Source: Thalassolituus marinus (GTDB taxonomy: Bacteria; Pseudomonadota; Gammaproteobacteria; Pseudomonadales; Oceanobacteraceae). Taken from it: a DNA stretch of 64,000 bases. Below, in pieces: positions 48,597 to 57,938 of this stretch. The translations under genes and the position numbers were made by a program. The DNA lies in NCBI RefSeq assembly GCF_020320395.1, contig NZ_JAEDAH010000091.1, positions 24,316 to 88,315 on the forward strand. The letters are read 5' to 3'. How positions within the stretch are numbered: the stretch's first letter is position 1; each line of letters begins with the position of its first letter. The notes beneath the pieces were generated by a model. It was not told the origin of the DNA. It worked only from the letters and a program-made list of their open reading frames with translations, and did no database searches.

Positions 48597-50414
48597 ATGG
48601 AAAGCTCAGCAACGCCAATTAAACTGCATGTCCCAACGACACCGCTTGCGCAGCCTTCATTCTGCGCCGGTAACGTTGAAAGCATTACGCAGTGGGCTAA
48701 AGAACTTCCGATGGCCAACACTGGTGAAGCCGCTCGCCAGCTGTATATGGCCGTACGGGAACTGAACCAGTGGAACACCGATCCGCTGCTGCGCTTCAAA
48801 GTGCTCGAAGTGGTACGTCCGTACATTTATTCGATCTGTTCTCTGCTGAATAAACACTTCCTGCAGTCGTCTATTTCCCTGAATGAGAAGCAGCTGAAAG
48901 TTGCCAACCTGACCCAGGCATTACAGGGCTTACTGGCGACTGGCTATAAAATGGTGGTAGCACACAGCATCAGCCGCCTGGCCCCGACGGACAAACCGTC
49001 CAAAGTCGTTACACTGGCGATCCACCGTGCGATTTCCGATACCAATCAGACCATCCTGCGAGCGTTTCAGTTGTACTGTCAGCCGCCGGAACACGCCTGG
49101 CTGGAAATCAATCAGCTTTACCTGTTAGCAGAAATGCACAAGCTGCTGCGTTTCAGTGTTTCCGATCGTCAGACCCGTTTTCTGTCGACATCTACCATTG
49201 AAGATGTCTACGCCCGTGCTCATTTGCTGGGCACCGCAAAACCGAACAATCTGCGTCAGCAGGATCTGGCACAACTGTACGATGCCAGCGAATTGTGGGC
49301 AGAATTTGCCGAGTTATCACAAGCCGATGACGAAAGCGCCCTGTTCATTATTAACCTGCACCGTGATCGTCCGGCTCAGTACCGTCAGCATTTACGTGAT
49401 GCACAGAAACCGCTGTTTCGCAGCCTGAATACCGCAGCACTGGTGCAGGCACTGAAGCTGTGGGCAGCTAACCCGAATGGCAATCACAAAATTACGGTTC
49501 CCGGCAAACTCAGTGACAACCTGCTGTCTCATGCGATTCAGTCATGGGGCATTCACTGGCAGCGCTCTTTCCGTCGCATGCCTACCGAAGGGCAGCTGAA
49601 GCTCTGCATTGGTCTTTCCGCCACCCATTACTACAGCGCGGGTATGAAAGAATTTGAAGGCCTGATGGCATCCATCAAACCGAAAACGGTTGAGGGTGAA
49701 ACGATTGATCGCAGCGTCGATGTTGGCAAGGTTAACGCCGAAGAAGATGTCTGGGCCAATGCCTTCGATGCCGGCGGTGCACGTCTGGCAGAAAATGAGT
49801 CGATGAACATTGATGCCATCGAATTCATTAATAAGCACAAGAACAAAGAGCACGAAGAAGAGGAAGAACTGGTCGTTAAGTACCCGACTCATAACGTAAC
49901 TCTGATAAACACCAGCCCCGGTGGTTACTGCGTGCACTGGGAAGGTAGCGTACCGACCAGCATTCAGGCCGGCGAATTGCTGGGTATTCAGGAGCACGGT
50001 GTGCGCCACTGGTCGATCGGTGTAATTCGCTGGATTCGTCACTTACGTGATCAGGGAACTCAGCTGGGTATTGAGTTGCTGGCGCCTCGCGCCGAAGTCG
50101 GTGCTGCGCGCCTGTTGCAGAAGACCGGTAGCAATGGCCCCTTTATGCGAGCGCTGTTGCTTCCTGCAATCAAAGCCATCGCCCAGCCAGCGACGTTGCT
50201 GTTGCCACGCATTCCCTTCCGTACCGGCAACAAAGTTGAGCTGCTGTACCCGGAGCTGCAAGGGCGACACCAACTTACCAAGCGCCTGGCGTCGACCAGT
50301 AGCTTCAGCCAGTTCCAGTTCCGTACCGCCGGTGCCGTGACGTCATCTGCCAGTGTTCAGCAGGCGACCGGGATGCCTGACGACGACTTCGAGTCAATCT
50401 GGAACAAACTGTGA
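48597..50414 (+). CDS. PilZ-like domain protein upstream of fimX
   Basis: 605 residues from the ATG at 48597, which has CAGGAACGC before it. Most of the protein is helical without a recognised family. An acidic linker (KEHEEEEELVVKYP) leads to a C-terminal beta-rich domain with NTSPGGYCVHWEG, matching the NxSxxG half of PilZ c-di-GMP-binding motifs, followed by GIQEHGVRHWSIGVIRWIRH. The RxxxR half is not evident, so c-di-GMP binding is uncertain. Placement directly before fimX suggests a shared role in c-di-GMP-controlled pili or motility. Confidence 0.72.
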   Translation: MESSATPIKLHVPTTPLAQPSFCAGNVESITQWAKELPMANTGEAARQLYMAVRELNQWNTDPLLRFKVLEVVRPYIYSICSLLNKHFLQSSISLNEKQLKVANLTQALQGLLATGYKMVVAHSISRLAPTDKPSKVVTLAIHRAISDTNQTILRAFQLYCQPPEHAWLEINQLYLLAEMHKLLRFSVSDRQTRFLSTSTIEDVYARAHLLGTAKPNNLRQQDLAQLYDASELWAEFAELSQADDESALFIINLHRDRPAQYRQHLRDAQKPLFRSLNTAALVQALKLWAANPNGNHKITVPGKLSDNLLSHAIQSWGIHWQRSFRRMPTEGQLKLCIGLSATHYYSAGMKEFEGLMASIKPKTVEGETIDRSVDVGKVNAEEDVWANAFDAGGARLAENESMNIDAIEFINKHKNKEHEEEEELVVKYPTHNVTLINTSPGGYCVHWEGSVPTSIQAGELLGIQEHGVRHWSIGVIRWIRHLRDQGTQLGIELLAPRAEVGAARLLQKTGSNGPFMRALLLPAIKAIAQPATLLLPRIPFRTGNKVELLYPELQGRHQLTKRLASTSSFSQFQFRTAGAVTSSASVQQATGMPDDDFESIWNKL

Positions 50415-50478
50415 CCCGATAAGCCTGCGATGATCGGATAATGTCACTGCAGGTCATTTTATTTTGAGACGACCGCTC

Positions 50479-50484
50479 TATAAT
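50479..50484 (+). promoter_or_regulatory. Candidate -10 box upstream of fimX
   Basis: TATAAT lies 30 bp before the fimX ATG, in an AT-rich stretch. No good -35 hexamer is found 16-18 bp upstream. Confidence 0.35.
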
Positions 50485-50513
50485 TGTGGTTTTCATAATT
50501 ACTTGAGGTTGGC

Positions 50514-52613
50514 ATGTCCACAAGCCGGGATACCCTGCATCTGTTGTTAATGACAGACACACAGAATGATGCAGAGAGCCTTGTCAGCCTGATGCGCAAC
50601 TCAGGCAGCGCTACCCGTGCCCACCAGATAACCTCGCTTCAGGATCTGAATGAGCAGATACAGGAAAAATCCTGGGATCTGCTGATCGCAGAACCCAACG
50701 TCGATGGCGTCAGCTATGAAGACCTGCTGAAGCTGATCCGCCGCCTGAATAAAGACCTGCCGGTGATTCTGATCGCTGAAGACGTCGACCCGATGACGCT
50801 GGAAGCCGCCATCAAACGTGGCGCTGCAGCCATGGTCACCAAAGACGAAAGCAACCTGCTGTTGCTGGTGATTCAGCGCGAATTGCGCCACCTGAAAAGC
50901 CGCCGGGAATTGCGCACGCTGGAAGTTCGTATCCGCGATGCGGAGAAACGCTGCCAGCTGCTGCTGGAAAGTTCGAAAGACGCCGTGGCTTACATTCACG
51001 ATGGCATGCACGTCTATGCCAACCAGGCGTACCTGGATTTGTTCGGCTACAACTCCGTTGAAGAACTGGAAGGTATGCCGATCATGGATATGGTGGATGC
51101 CGCATCGCAGGCCGATTTTAAAAACTTCCTGAAGTCATATCATGCCGATCCCGCACACGCACAGGAACTGAAAACCATTGGCGTTAATGGTGATGGCAAG
51201 CATTTTCCGATGCTGATGGCGTTTTCTCAGGCCACCTATGCTGATGAACGCTGCACACAGGTGCTGATCCGCACCAATGCCGATCACTCCGAACTGGAAG
51301 CTAAGCTGCGGGAAATCAGCAGTAAAGACATGATGACAGGGCTGTATAACAAGCCGCACTTCATCACTCAGCTTGAACACGCTGTCGATAAAGCGATTCT
51401 CAGTGGTGCCCGCGGTGCGATCCTGTACATTAATATCGACCATTTCGGCAAAATTAAGAGTGATGTCGGTATCAGCCACTCCGACCTGATCGTGACGGAA
51501 GTTGCCGATCTGCTCAAAAGTCAGAAAGCCGAGCATGACGTATTAGCCCGCATTGGTGAAGATATATTCTGCTGCCTGCGCATGGGTGCCGATGCAGAAT
51601 CCGCTCTGGCATTTGCCAACCACCTGCGCGATAAAATCGAGCACCTGCTGGTTGATATTGGCAATCGCACCGTGACAGTAACAGCGTCTATTGGTGTCTC
51701 ACTGATTACCGAAAACAGCTCCCGCCCGGACGATATCCTGCAGCAATCGCACCAGGCAGCCAATGATGTGCGCAAGCAACCAGATTCCGAGCGGGGCAAT
51801 GGTGTTCACCTGTATGTTCCACCGGATGCTGAAGAGCAAGCCGCTGCCGTCAGCCTGGAAAAGAGCCTGACGGAAGCGATTCGCAACAATGGATTCCGTT
51901 TGCTGTTCCAGCCCATGATCAGCCTGCGTGGTGACGAAGCTGAACATTACGAAACCCTGCTACGCCTGAAAATGACGGATGGTGAAGAGCTGTCCGCAGG
52001 TGAATTCCTGAACAGTGCCGAAGTCAGCGATGAGTTGAAGCGTAAGATCGACCGCTGGGTGATTCTGCACACCACCAAGCTGTTGGGCGAACATCGCGCG
52101 CGTGGTCATAACACCCGCATGTTCATTAATTTGTCCGGCCCATCACTGGCCGACGATGCGTTACCAGGCTGGATTGGCGTTGCAATGAACGCCGCCAGAT
52201 TACCAAAAGGTTCAGTCATTTTTCAGTTTAATGAAGAAGATGCCAGCCGCATGCTGAAACAGGCTCAGCAGTTCAGCCTGTCATTATTTGAAAAAGCTAT
52301 TCCATGCTCTGTCAGCCGTTTTGGTTGTGCCCTGAATCCGATGCAGACGCTGAAGCACCTGACCGTTGAGTATGTGAAAGTGGACGGTTCCTTTACTCAG
52401 GAACTGGGTCAAAACCCTGATACGCAGAAACACCTGAAAGAGCTAATTGAAGGTTTGCACGAAGAAGACAAAAAGACCATTGTGCCGCTGGTAGAGAATG
52501 CAACATCCGTAGCCTCCTTGTGGCAAATGGGCGTGCACTTCCTGCAGGGCTACTACGTACAGCCACCTCAGTCATCCATGACGTTCGATTTCAACGACGA
52601 CAACGAAATGTAA
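50514..52613 (+). CDS. fimX: FimX-like c-di-GMP receptor (REC-PAS-GGDEF-EAL)
   Basis: 699 residues, close to the size of Pseudomonas FimX, which controls type IV pilus assembly and twitching. Order: receiver-like domain (about 5-130), PAS (about 145-265, DAVAYIHDGMHVYANQAYLD), GGDEF (about 270-430) and EAL (about 445-690). Both catalytic signatures are degenerate: RIGEDIF in place of GGDEF, and YETLLRL in place of the EALxR motif, as in FimX, so the protein is expected to bind c-di-GMP rather than turn it over. TTGAGGTTGGC precedes the ATG. serB lies convergently downstream, as in Pseudomonas. Confidence 0.88.
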   Translation: MSTSRDTLHLLLMTDTQNDAESLVSLMRNSGSATRAHQITSLQDLNEQIQEKSWDLLIAEPNVDGVSYEDLLKLIRRLNKDLPVILIAEDVDPMTLEAAIKRGAAAMVTKDESNLLLLVIQRELRHLKSRRELRTLEVRIRDAEKRCQLLLESSKDAVAYIHDGMHVYANQAYLDLFGYNSVEELEGMPIMDMVDAASQADFKNFLKSYHADPAHAQELKTIGVNGDGKHFPMLMAFSQATYADERCTQVLIRTNADHSELEAKLREISSKDMMTGLYNKPHFITQLEHAVDKAILSGARGAILYINIDHFGKIKSDVGISHSDLIVTEVADLLKSQKAEHDVLARIGEDIFCCLRMGADAESALAFANHLRDKIEHLLVDIGNRTVTVTASIGVSLITENSSRPDDILQQSHQAANDVRKQPDSERGNGVHLYVPPDAEEQAAAVSLEKSLTEAIRNNGFRLLFQPMISLRGDEAEHYETLLRLKMTDGEELSAGEFLNSAEVSDELKRKIDRWVILHTTKLLGEHRARGHNTRMFINLSGPSLADDALPGWIGVAMNAARLPKGSVIFQFNEEDASRMLKQAQQFSLSLFEKAIPCSVSRFGCALNPMQTLKHLTVEYVKVDGSFTQELGQNPDTQKHLKELIEGLHEEDKKTIVPLVENATSVASLWQMGVHFLQGYYVQPPQSSMTFDFNDDNEM

Positions 52614-52639
52614 AAAAGCCCGCGTATGCGGGCTTTTTT
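52612..52639. terminator. Bidirectional terminator between fimX and serB
   Basis: AAAAAA-GCCCGC-GTAT-GCGGGC-TTTTTT overlaps the fimX stop codon and serves both converging genes. It has a tetraloop. Confidence 0.9.
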
Positions 52640-52654
52640 ACATTCAGGTCCGGG

Positions 52655-53866
52655 TCAATCCAGAATATCGCGATCGCGATACCCCAACAGATAAAGAATG
52701 CCATCCAACCCCAGAGTGCTGATGGCGTTTTTGGCATTTTCTCGCACCAGCGGTTTCGCACGAAAGGCGATACCCAGGCCAGCAATACTCAGCATCGGCA
52801 GGTCATTGGCACCGTCACCAACCGCAATGGTCTGCTCCAGCAGAATACCTTCCTTCCGAGCCAGCTCACGCAGTAGTTCCGCTTTACGGGTGCCATCAAC
52901 AACACGCCCGGTTACCCGGCCAGTGACAATGCCATTCTCCATTTCCAACTCATTGGCAAAGACATAGTCGATGCCCAGCTTTTCCTGCAGATAACGACCA
53001 AAGTAGTTAAAACCACCCGACAGGATAGCCGTTTTATAGCCCAGAGCATTGAGGTTACGAATCAGACGCTCAGCTCCTTCGGTCACCGGCAGGCGCTCAG
53101 CAATTCCCTGCAGCACATCACCACTCAGTCCTTTGAGCAAGGCGACACGTTGCTCGAAGCTCTGAATGAAATCGAGTTCGCCCTGCATCGCCCGTTCTGT
53201 AATATCTGCCACCTGTTCACCCACACCCGCGGCAGCGGCCAGCTCGTCGATCACTTCCGCTTCAATCAGAGTGGAGTCCATATCGAAGCACACCAGGCGA
53301 CGGGTACGGCGGTAGACATCGTCTTCCTGGAAAGCGATATCAACACCAAGTTCGTTAGCAATTTCAAGAAACTCGGCGCGCATGACACTCTGTTCCGCTT
53401 CTCCGCGCACAGAAAATTCGACACAGGCACGGGTATTGGACTCAGCCTGTTCCAGCGGCACCCGGCCACTAAGGCGATTGATCTGGTCGATGTTCAGACC
53501 ATGCTTGGCAACAATAGCTGTCACACGGCTAATGGCTTCAGCCTCAATGGTACGCGCCAGCAGAGTAATAATATGGCGGGGTTTCCCCTGCCCCTGCACC
53601 CAGTGCTCATAGCTTTCCGGCGTTACCGGAGTAAAACGCACTGACAGACCCAGTTCGTGTGCCTTGAACAGCACATCCTTGAGAACAGGACCGGATTCAG
53701 CTCGGGAAGGAATAGCGGCCAGAATACCGAGCGACAGAGTGTCGTGAATCTCGGCCTGACCGATATCGAGAATAGTCACATCATATTGCGCCAGAATGGC
53801 GCTGATGCTTGAGGTTAACCCGGGCTTATCGGCCCCAGTCACACGGATTAGAACCAATTCAGTCAC
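52655..53866 (-). CDS. serB: Phosphoserine phosphatase with ACT domains
   Basis: Last step of serine biosynthesis. It has 403 residues. Two ACT-like regulatory domains occupy the first half (TELVLIRVTGADKPGLTSS onward), and the HAD phosphatase domain begins at about residue 190 with CFDMDSTLIEAEVIDELA. Further motifs are AILSGGFNYFG, GRVVDGTRKAELL and VGDGANDLPML. It starts with GTG, preceded by GCAGGTAACCTTC. It ends next to the terminator shared with fimX. Confidence 0.97.
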   Translation of the reverse strand: MTELVLIRVTGADKPGLTSSISAILAQYDVTILDIGQAEIHDTLSLGILAAIPSRAESGPVLKDVLFKAHELGLSVRFTPVTPESYEHWVQGQGKPRHIITLLARTIEAEAISRVTAIVAKHGLNIDQINRLSGRVPLEQAESNTRACVEFSVRGEAEQSVMRAEFLEIANELGVDIAFQEDDVYRRTRRLVCFDMDSTLIEAEVIDELAAAAGVGEQVADITERAMQGELDFIQSFEQRVALLKGLSGDVLQGIAERLPVTEGAERLIRNLNALGYKTAILSGGFNYFGRYLQEKLGIDYVFANELEMENGIVTGRVTGRVVDGTRKAELLRELARKEGILLEQTIAVGDGANDLPMLSIAGLGIAFRAKPLVRENAKNAISTLGLDGILYLLGYRDRDILD

Positions 53867-53899
53867 GAAGGTTACCTGCTACAGATTCTGATTTGGCAA

Positions 53900-54070
53900 T
53901 TACAGCTTGTCAGCGTCTGCTTTGGCAGCAGCAACAACGGCACGCAGTTCTTCGATCAGATCGACTGTTTCGTGAACAGACAGTGCACGTACGCGGTCTA
54001 CGCTCATCAGGTACAGACCTTTTTCCAGCTGTTGCAGTTTATCTTGCAGAGACTGTTTCACGTCGCTCAT
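53900..54070 (-). CDS. Small conserved-looking protein upstream of serB
   Basis: A 56-residue gene read on the minus strand, beginning MSDVKQSLQDKLQQLEKGLY and ending AAAKADADKL. GGGGATTCACC precedes the ATG, a good ribosome-binding site. The protein is predicted to be two amphipathic helices, basic then acidic. It stops 33 bp before the serB start and is probably cotranscribed with it. Codon use looks like that of the core genes. Function unknown. Confidence 0.75.
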   Translation of the reverse strand: MSDVKQSLQDKLQQLEKGLYLMSVDRVRALSVHETVDLIEELRAVVAAAKADADKL

Positions 54071-54224
54071 GGTGAATCCCCATTATTCGTATTCAGATAA
54101 AATTCGGTTGCTGCCGGCCACACTCATCAATCTGTGCGATGGCCGGTAATTCCCTGGCGTTACCGCAGGCGGCACATATAATACCACCAATGCTGCGGAA
54201 ATCTTCGTTTGTTTGAGTATTGTG

Positions 54225-55565
54225 ATGCGTATCGTCAGTCTGATTGGTCAAAAGTTGAATATAAGTCAAATTTGCGGACTGCTGGCTGGCTGTCTGGTCA
54301 TGGTCAGTGGTGTGATCATCAGCACCCTGGGTTTCTCCCACCTGCAACAGCAAGCGGAAAACCGGATTCAGCTTGATGCTCAGCGTCAGCTGCAACGACT
54401 GACCATCGCGCTGGCACCAAGTCTGCTGAAGCAGGACCGCATCAGCCTCAACCTGACACTCTCTGAATGGAGCAAAGGCCCTGAGCTAACCGCCATTCAG
54501 GTACTTAACACCAGCCAGCAAGTCATCGCCGAAAGCGGCCAGGCTCGAGCGGGTATGCTGGAAATCAGTCAGCCGGTGACACAGGATAACGTTGCCGCTG
54601 GCCTGCTGCGCGCCAGCGTCGATCTGGCACCGGCCGGCCAGGCCGCTCGCCATTACCTCGCTCTGGGACTGATAGCAACCGGCCTGCTGGCACTGATTGC
54701 CGCCCTGGCTATGTATCAGCTGGCAGATCGCGCCATGCGCTACCTGCGCCAGCTGTCGGTTAGCCTTACCAACTGGCAGAACACCGACAAGCCTCTGCAA
54801 TTACCGCCGGTACCCCGCATCGGTGAGCTGAAGACTATTCATTCCGAGCTGAACAAAGTTTCACAGCGAGAACAACATCAACGGGCAATGGAAGAAGCCC
54901 TTGGTCGTTTCGTCTATAACCAGCCGAAACAGCCGTTACCGGTATTGCACTATCACGAATGCGCTTTGTTATTTATTGAAATTCAGGACCTAGAAATTCT
55001 GCAGGCACGCCTCAGCGCAGACGAACTGAGCGAGGTACTGAATCACTATCACAAGTTACTTTCCCAGGCGGCCAAGCTGTATAACGGCAAACTCGACCGC
55101 TACATGGGCGACGGTATCGTGATGATGTTTGGCGTCGGACAGCCTGCCAGTGGTGGCCGCGAAGCCCTTCACTGCCTGTACGCTGCCCAACTGTTTCTGG
55201 GCCTGCACAACCATGGCGCCAACACCGCAGTGCCAGTCAGTTTCCGGCTGGCAGCGCACTGGGGCAATGTGCTGCTTGCCCCGATTGCGCAGGAAGACCG
55301 TACAGAATGCAGCCTGATTGGTGACACAGTGCACTGGGCCTACCACCTGGCCAGCAACAGTGAAGACCAGCGTTTACTGGCCAGCCAGGAGTTGATCAAT
55401 CAACTGATGGATCACGATGATATCCGCTGGGACGAAGGCCCATTAGTGTCAGACCTGCACGGCCGCGAGCAAAACAGTTACTGGTTAAATACCCTCCCTG
55501 AAAAGAACCGTTCCCTGATCCAGCGACAGATCAAACACATCACCGCGATGGCCGAAAATGCCTGA
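54225..55565 (+). CDS. Membrane protein with a class III cyclase-like domain
   Basis: 446 residues from the ATG at 54225 (a TTG 12 bases upstream is possible). A transmembrane helix (LLAGCLVMVSGVIISTLGF), a periplasmic segment of about 100 residues, a second helix (YLALGLIATGLLALIAALAM), a HAMP-like linker and a C-terminal nucleotide cyclase fold. The second metal aspartate is in LDRYMGDGIVMMFG; at the position of the first one the sequence reads LLFIEIQD, with Glu instead of Asp. Cyclase activity is therefore doubtful. Divergent from the small gene and serB, a linkage also seen near serB in pseudomonads. Confidence 0.82.
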   Translation: MRIVSLIGQKLNISQICGLLAGCLVMVSGVIISTLGFSHLQQQAENRIQLDAQRQLQRLTIALAPSLLKQDRISLNLTLSEWSKGPELTAIQVLNTSQQVIAESGQARAGMLEISQPVTQDNVAAGLLRASVDLAPAGQAARHYLALGLIATGLLALIAALAMYQLADRAMRYLRQLSVSLTNWQNTDKPLQLPPVPRIGELKTIHSELNKVSQREQHQRAMEEALGRFVYNQPKQPLPVLHYHECALLFIEIQDLEILQARLSADELSEVLNHYHKLLSQAAKLYNGKLDRYMGDGIVMMFGVGQPASGGREALHCLYAAQLFLGLHNHGANTAVPVSFRLAAHWGNVLLAPIAQEDRTECSLIGDTVHWAYHLASNSEDQRLLASQELINQLMDHDDIRWDEGPLVSDLHGREQNSYWLNTLPEKNRSLIQRQIKHITAMAENA

Positions 55566-55694
55566 ATAAACAGGTCAGGTTTTGCCTTTTTTAAAAACCT
55601 GACGTTTTGCAGGGAACTTTTTTCGCTGTCCGATTTGAACTTCATAATCCCTCTACTATGGTTAGTGTGAAACCAACAGAAGAGGTTATTACTC

Positions 55695-56852
55695 ATGGTT
55701 CTTCGCAAATCAGGCTTGGCTGCCGCAGTCATTCTGGCATGCAGTCCGGCCGCCTTCGCAGGTGATCTGCAAATCAACGGTTTTATGAATATTACCGCCG
55801 GTATGCTCTCTACTGAGGATATCGAACTGGATGGATACGACGACGGTGTATCCTTCGATAATGGCAGCCTGGTTGGCCTGCAGTTATCGAAGCAAGTTAA
55901 TGACACGACATCAGCCACAGTGCAGTTAATTTCGCGCGGTTCCCAAGCCTATGAAACAGAGGCTTCGTGGGCTTACATCACCTACGCTGCAAGCGAAAAT
56001 ACCGACATTCGAGTTGGTCGTCTGCGCACCCCAATCTTCTATTATTCTGATTTTCTCGAAGTTGGATATGCATTCAACTGGGTACGTCCACCGTCAACGG
56101 TTTATCGTCTGGACTCTCTGTCGTCCATCAGTGGCGTAGACTTTACTCATCGATTCTCAGCAGGCGGAATGGACGGTTCTGTCCAGGCTTACGCAGGCCG
56201 CTACGGCGGTGATCTTGCGCTGGGTGACGATATCTATTCAATCGAGCTGCGCCGAGCAATGGGTCTTGTACTGAATATGTCTGCGGGTGATTTTGGCGCT
56301 CGTGTCAGCTACCACCAGGCGGGACTGTCGATCGACGCGAATCCGGCCGCGGCAGCACTGGTTGCAGCCAACCCAACATTGACCGGTGTTGTACCGGTAA
56401 GAGCCCTTGATCAGCTGGCCGCTGCAGGTGCTCAGGCGGGAGAAGCCGATGCCTTCACTGCCGATGAAGATAAATCTGCCTTCTATCAGGCATCCGTTTC
56501 CTATGACAATGGCAGTACTTCAGCCATTGCCGAATGGACGGCACTCAAGCACGATACCGCGCTGTTAAATGATGACTCAGGTTATCTCGTCAGTGTTGCC
56601 CAACGGTTCAGTGATTACACAGTTCACCTGACCTATACCGCAAACGAGGACGACCTGAAATCCGGCAACGTGGGTGTTGTTCAGGGCTTAGCAGAAGCCA
56701 AGGAAAACAGTGTGATCCTCGGTGTGCGCTATGACTACGACAGCGGTACAGCCTTCAAGTTTGATATTCAGCAGCACGACGAAGAGCTGGTTAACGGCGC
56801 TGAAGGCGAGTCTGGCACTCTCTACACTGTTGGCATGAGCCTGGTATTTTAA
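55695..56852 (+). CDS. Porin-like outer-membrane protein
   Basis: 385 residues with signal peptide LAAAVILACSPAAFA. The mature protein has alternating beta-strand patterns (LVGLQLSKQVNDTTSATVQL, ASWAYITYAASENTDIRVGR, GVRYDYDSGTAFKFDIQQHD) and ends in VGMSLVF with a terminal phenylalanine, the OMP assembly signal. The region RLRTPIFYYSDFLEVGYAFN is like that of DcaP/phosphate-type porins. It precedes a small periplasmic PstS-like gene by 11 bp, so the pair may handle an anionic solute such as phosphate; this is inference. Confidence 0.85.
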   Translation: MVLRKSGLAAAVILACSPAAFAGDLQINGFMNITAGMLSTEDIELDGYDDGVSFDNGSLVGLQLSKQVNDTTSATVQLISRGSQAYETEASWAYITYAASENTDIRVGRLRTPIFYYSDFLEVGYAFNWVRPPSTVYRLDSLSSISGVDFTHRFSAGGMDGSVQAYAGRYGGDLALGDDIYSIELRRAMGLVLNMSAGDFGARVSYHQAGLSIDANPAAAALVAANPTLTGVVPVRALDQLAAAGAQAGEADAFTADEDKSAFYQASVSYDNGSTSAIAEWTALKHDTALLNDDSGYLVSVAQRFSDYTVHLTYTANEDDLKSGNVGVVQGLAEAKENSVILGVRYDYDSGTAFKFDIQQHDEELVNGAEGESGTLYTVGMSLVF

Positions 56853-56863
56853 GGAGATCGACT

Positions 56864-57292
56864 ATGAAACTGTTTAAAACAATCTCCCGAATTGCCATTG
56901 CGGCTTCCCTGCTGATTGGTGCTGCGGTTCACGCTGAAGTGGCGGTTATTGTCAGTGCCAGCAACGGTAACGGTGCTCTGGACCAGGATACGATTTCCCG
57001 TATTTTCCTCGGCAAAACCTCTAACTTTCCGGATGGTAGTCAGGCAATTCCGGTTGACCAGACTGAAGGCAGCGCAAGCCGCGAAGCGTTCAACGACAAA
57101 GTTCTGGGCAAAAGCTCCAGCCAGCTGAAAGCCTACTGGTCGCGTCTGATCTTTACCGGTAAAGGTACGCCACCTAAAGAGTCTGGCAGTGATGCTGACA
57201 TTAAGGCTCTGGTTGCTAAAAACCCTAACCTGGTAGGTTATGTAGATTCATCTGCCGTCGATGGCTCGGTGAAAGTAGTCTACAAATTCTGA
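56864..57292 (+). CDS. Small periplasmic PstS-like phosphate-binding-type protein
   Basis: 142 residues: signal peptide (IAIAASLLIGAAVHA), then a short periplasmic binding fold: VIVSASNGNGALDQDTISRI, FLGKTSNFPDGSQAIPVDQT, AYWSRLIFTGKGTPPK and LVGYVDSS. This size corresponds to the one-lobe 'phosphate ABC transporter substrate-binding' relatives that often sit beside porin or signalling genes. AAGGAGATCGACT precedes the ATG. A strong terminator follows. Confidence 0.88.
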   Translation: MKLFKTISRIAIAASLLIGAAVHAEVAVIVSASNGNGALDQDTISRIFLGKTSNFPDGSQAIPVDQTEGSASREAFNDKVLGKSSSQLKAYWSRLIFTGKGTPPKESGSDADIKALVAKNPNLVGYVDSSAVDGSVKVVYKF

Positions 57293-57303
57293 GTTATCAG
57301 AAA

Positions 57304-57332
57304 TAAAAAAAGGCGCTTCGGCGCCTTTTTTT
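57304..57332. terminator. Bidirectional terminator after the PstS-like gene
   Basis: AAAAAA-AGGCGC-TTCG-GCGCCT-TTTTTT with a stable UUCG tetraloop, between two convergent genes. Confidence 0.92.
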
Positions 57333-57365
57333 ATACCCCCTATTAAACAGGGAAGATAATAAACT

Positions 57366-57938
57366 CTACTGTTTGTGACCAAACCCTTTCTGCAACGCTA
57401 CCATTCGCTTCAGAACCGGCAGGATTGCATCATACGTCCGGGTATTCTCCAGTGTATTCAAAGCAAGAACACCAGCCTCTATGGTCGACAAGCCATCATT
57501 TCTGGGAGAAGTTCTTATCTCGTAGCAACTTTCCGACGCGGGTTGCAAAGCCACGTAAGGAATACTCATCAGCCAGGGATTAGCCAGAATCATTTTACGC
57601 ACTTTGCGCCAGGTGCCGTCCAGCAACAACAGGCTGCGAATATTTCCACCTGCCCCCGTGCAAAGCTGACGATCATGTTCAAACGGAAACACAACCGCCA
57701 CATCCTTGTCAGGCAGATCTCCAAAGACCTGCTCAAAAGAAAAGTGTTCGCCTACCAGCAAACGACTGTTTGGCAACGACTTGTGCAACAAGGGCGCTGT
57801 CGACAACGGGTGTTTTGCCTCTATCGGGTCCTGCCAGATAATCACCTTCGTTGGCGAATCCAGTTTCGTCATCGCCGGGCAAAGGCAGACCGTTTCAGGC
57901 CTGCCACACCCCGCACAAATACGGCGCTTTGCCGTCAT
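57366..57938 (-). CDS. DTW-domain tRNA aminocarboxypropyltransferase
   Basis: 190 residues. DTW proteins transfer the aminocarboxypropyl group from SAM to uridine in tRNA (acp3U). The N-terminal zinc-type cysteines ([17 protein letters not shown]), the core [15 protein letters not shown] and LSTIEAG are the family signatures. It overlaps the uvrA stop by 4 bp and is its downstream neighbour on the same strand. Confidence 0.92.
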   Translation of the reverse strand: MTAKRRICAGCGRPETVCLCPAMTKLDSPTKVIIWQDPIEAKHPLSTAPLLHKSLPNSRLLVGEHFSFEQVFGDLPDKDVAVVFPFEHDRQLCTGAGGNIRSLLLLDGTWRKVRKMILANPWLMSIPYVALQPASESCYEIRTSPRNDGLSTIEAGVLALNTLENTRTYDAILPVLKRMVALQKGFGHKQ

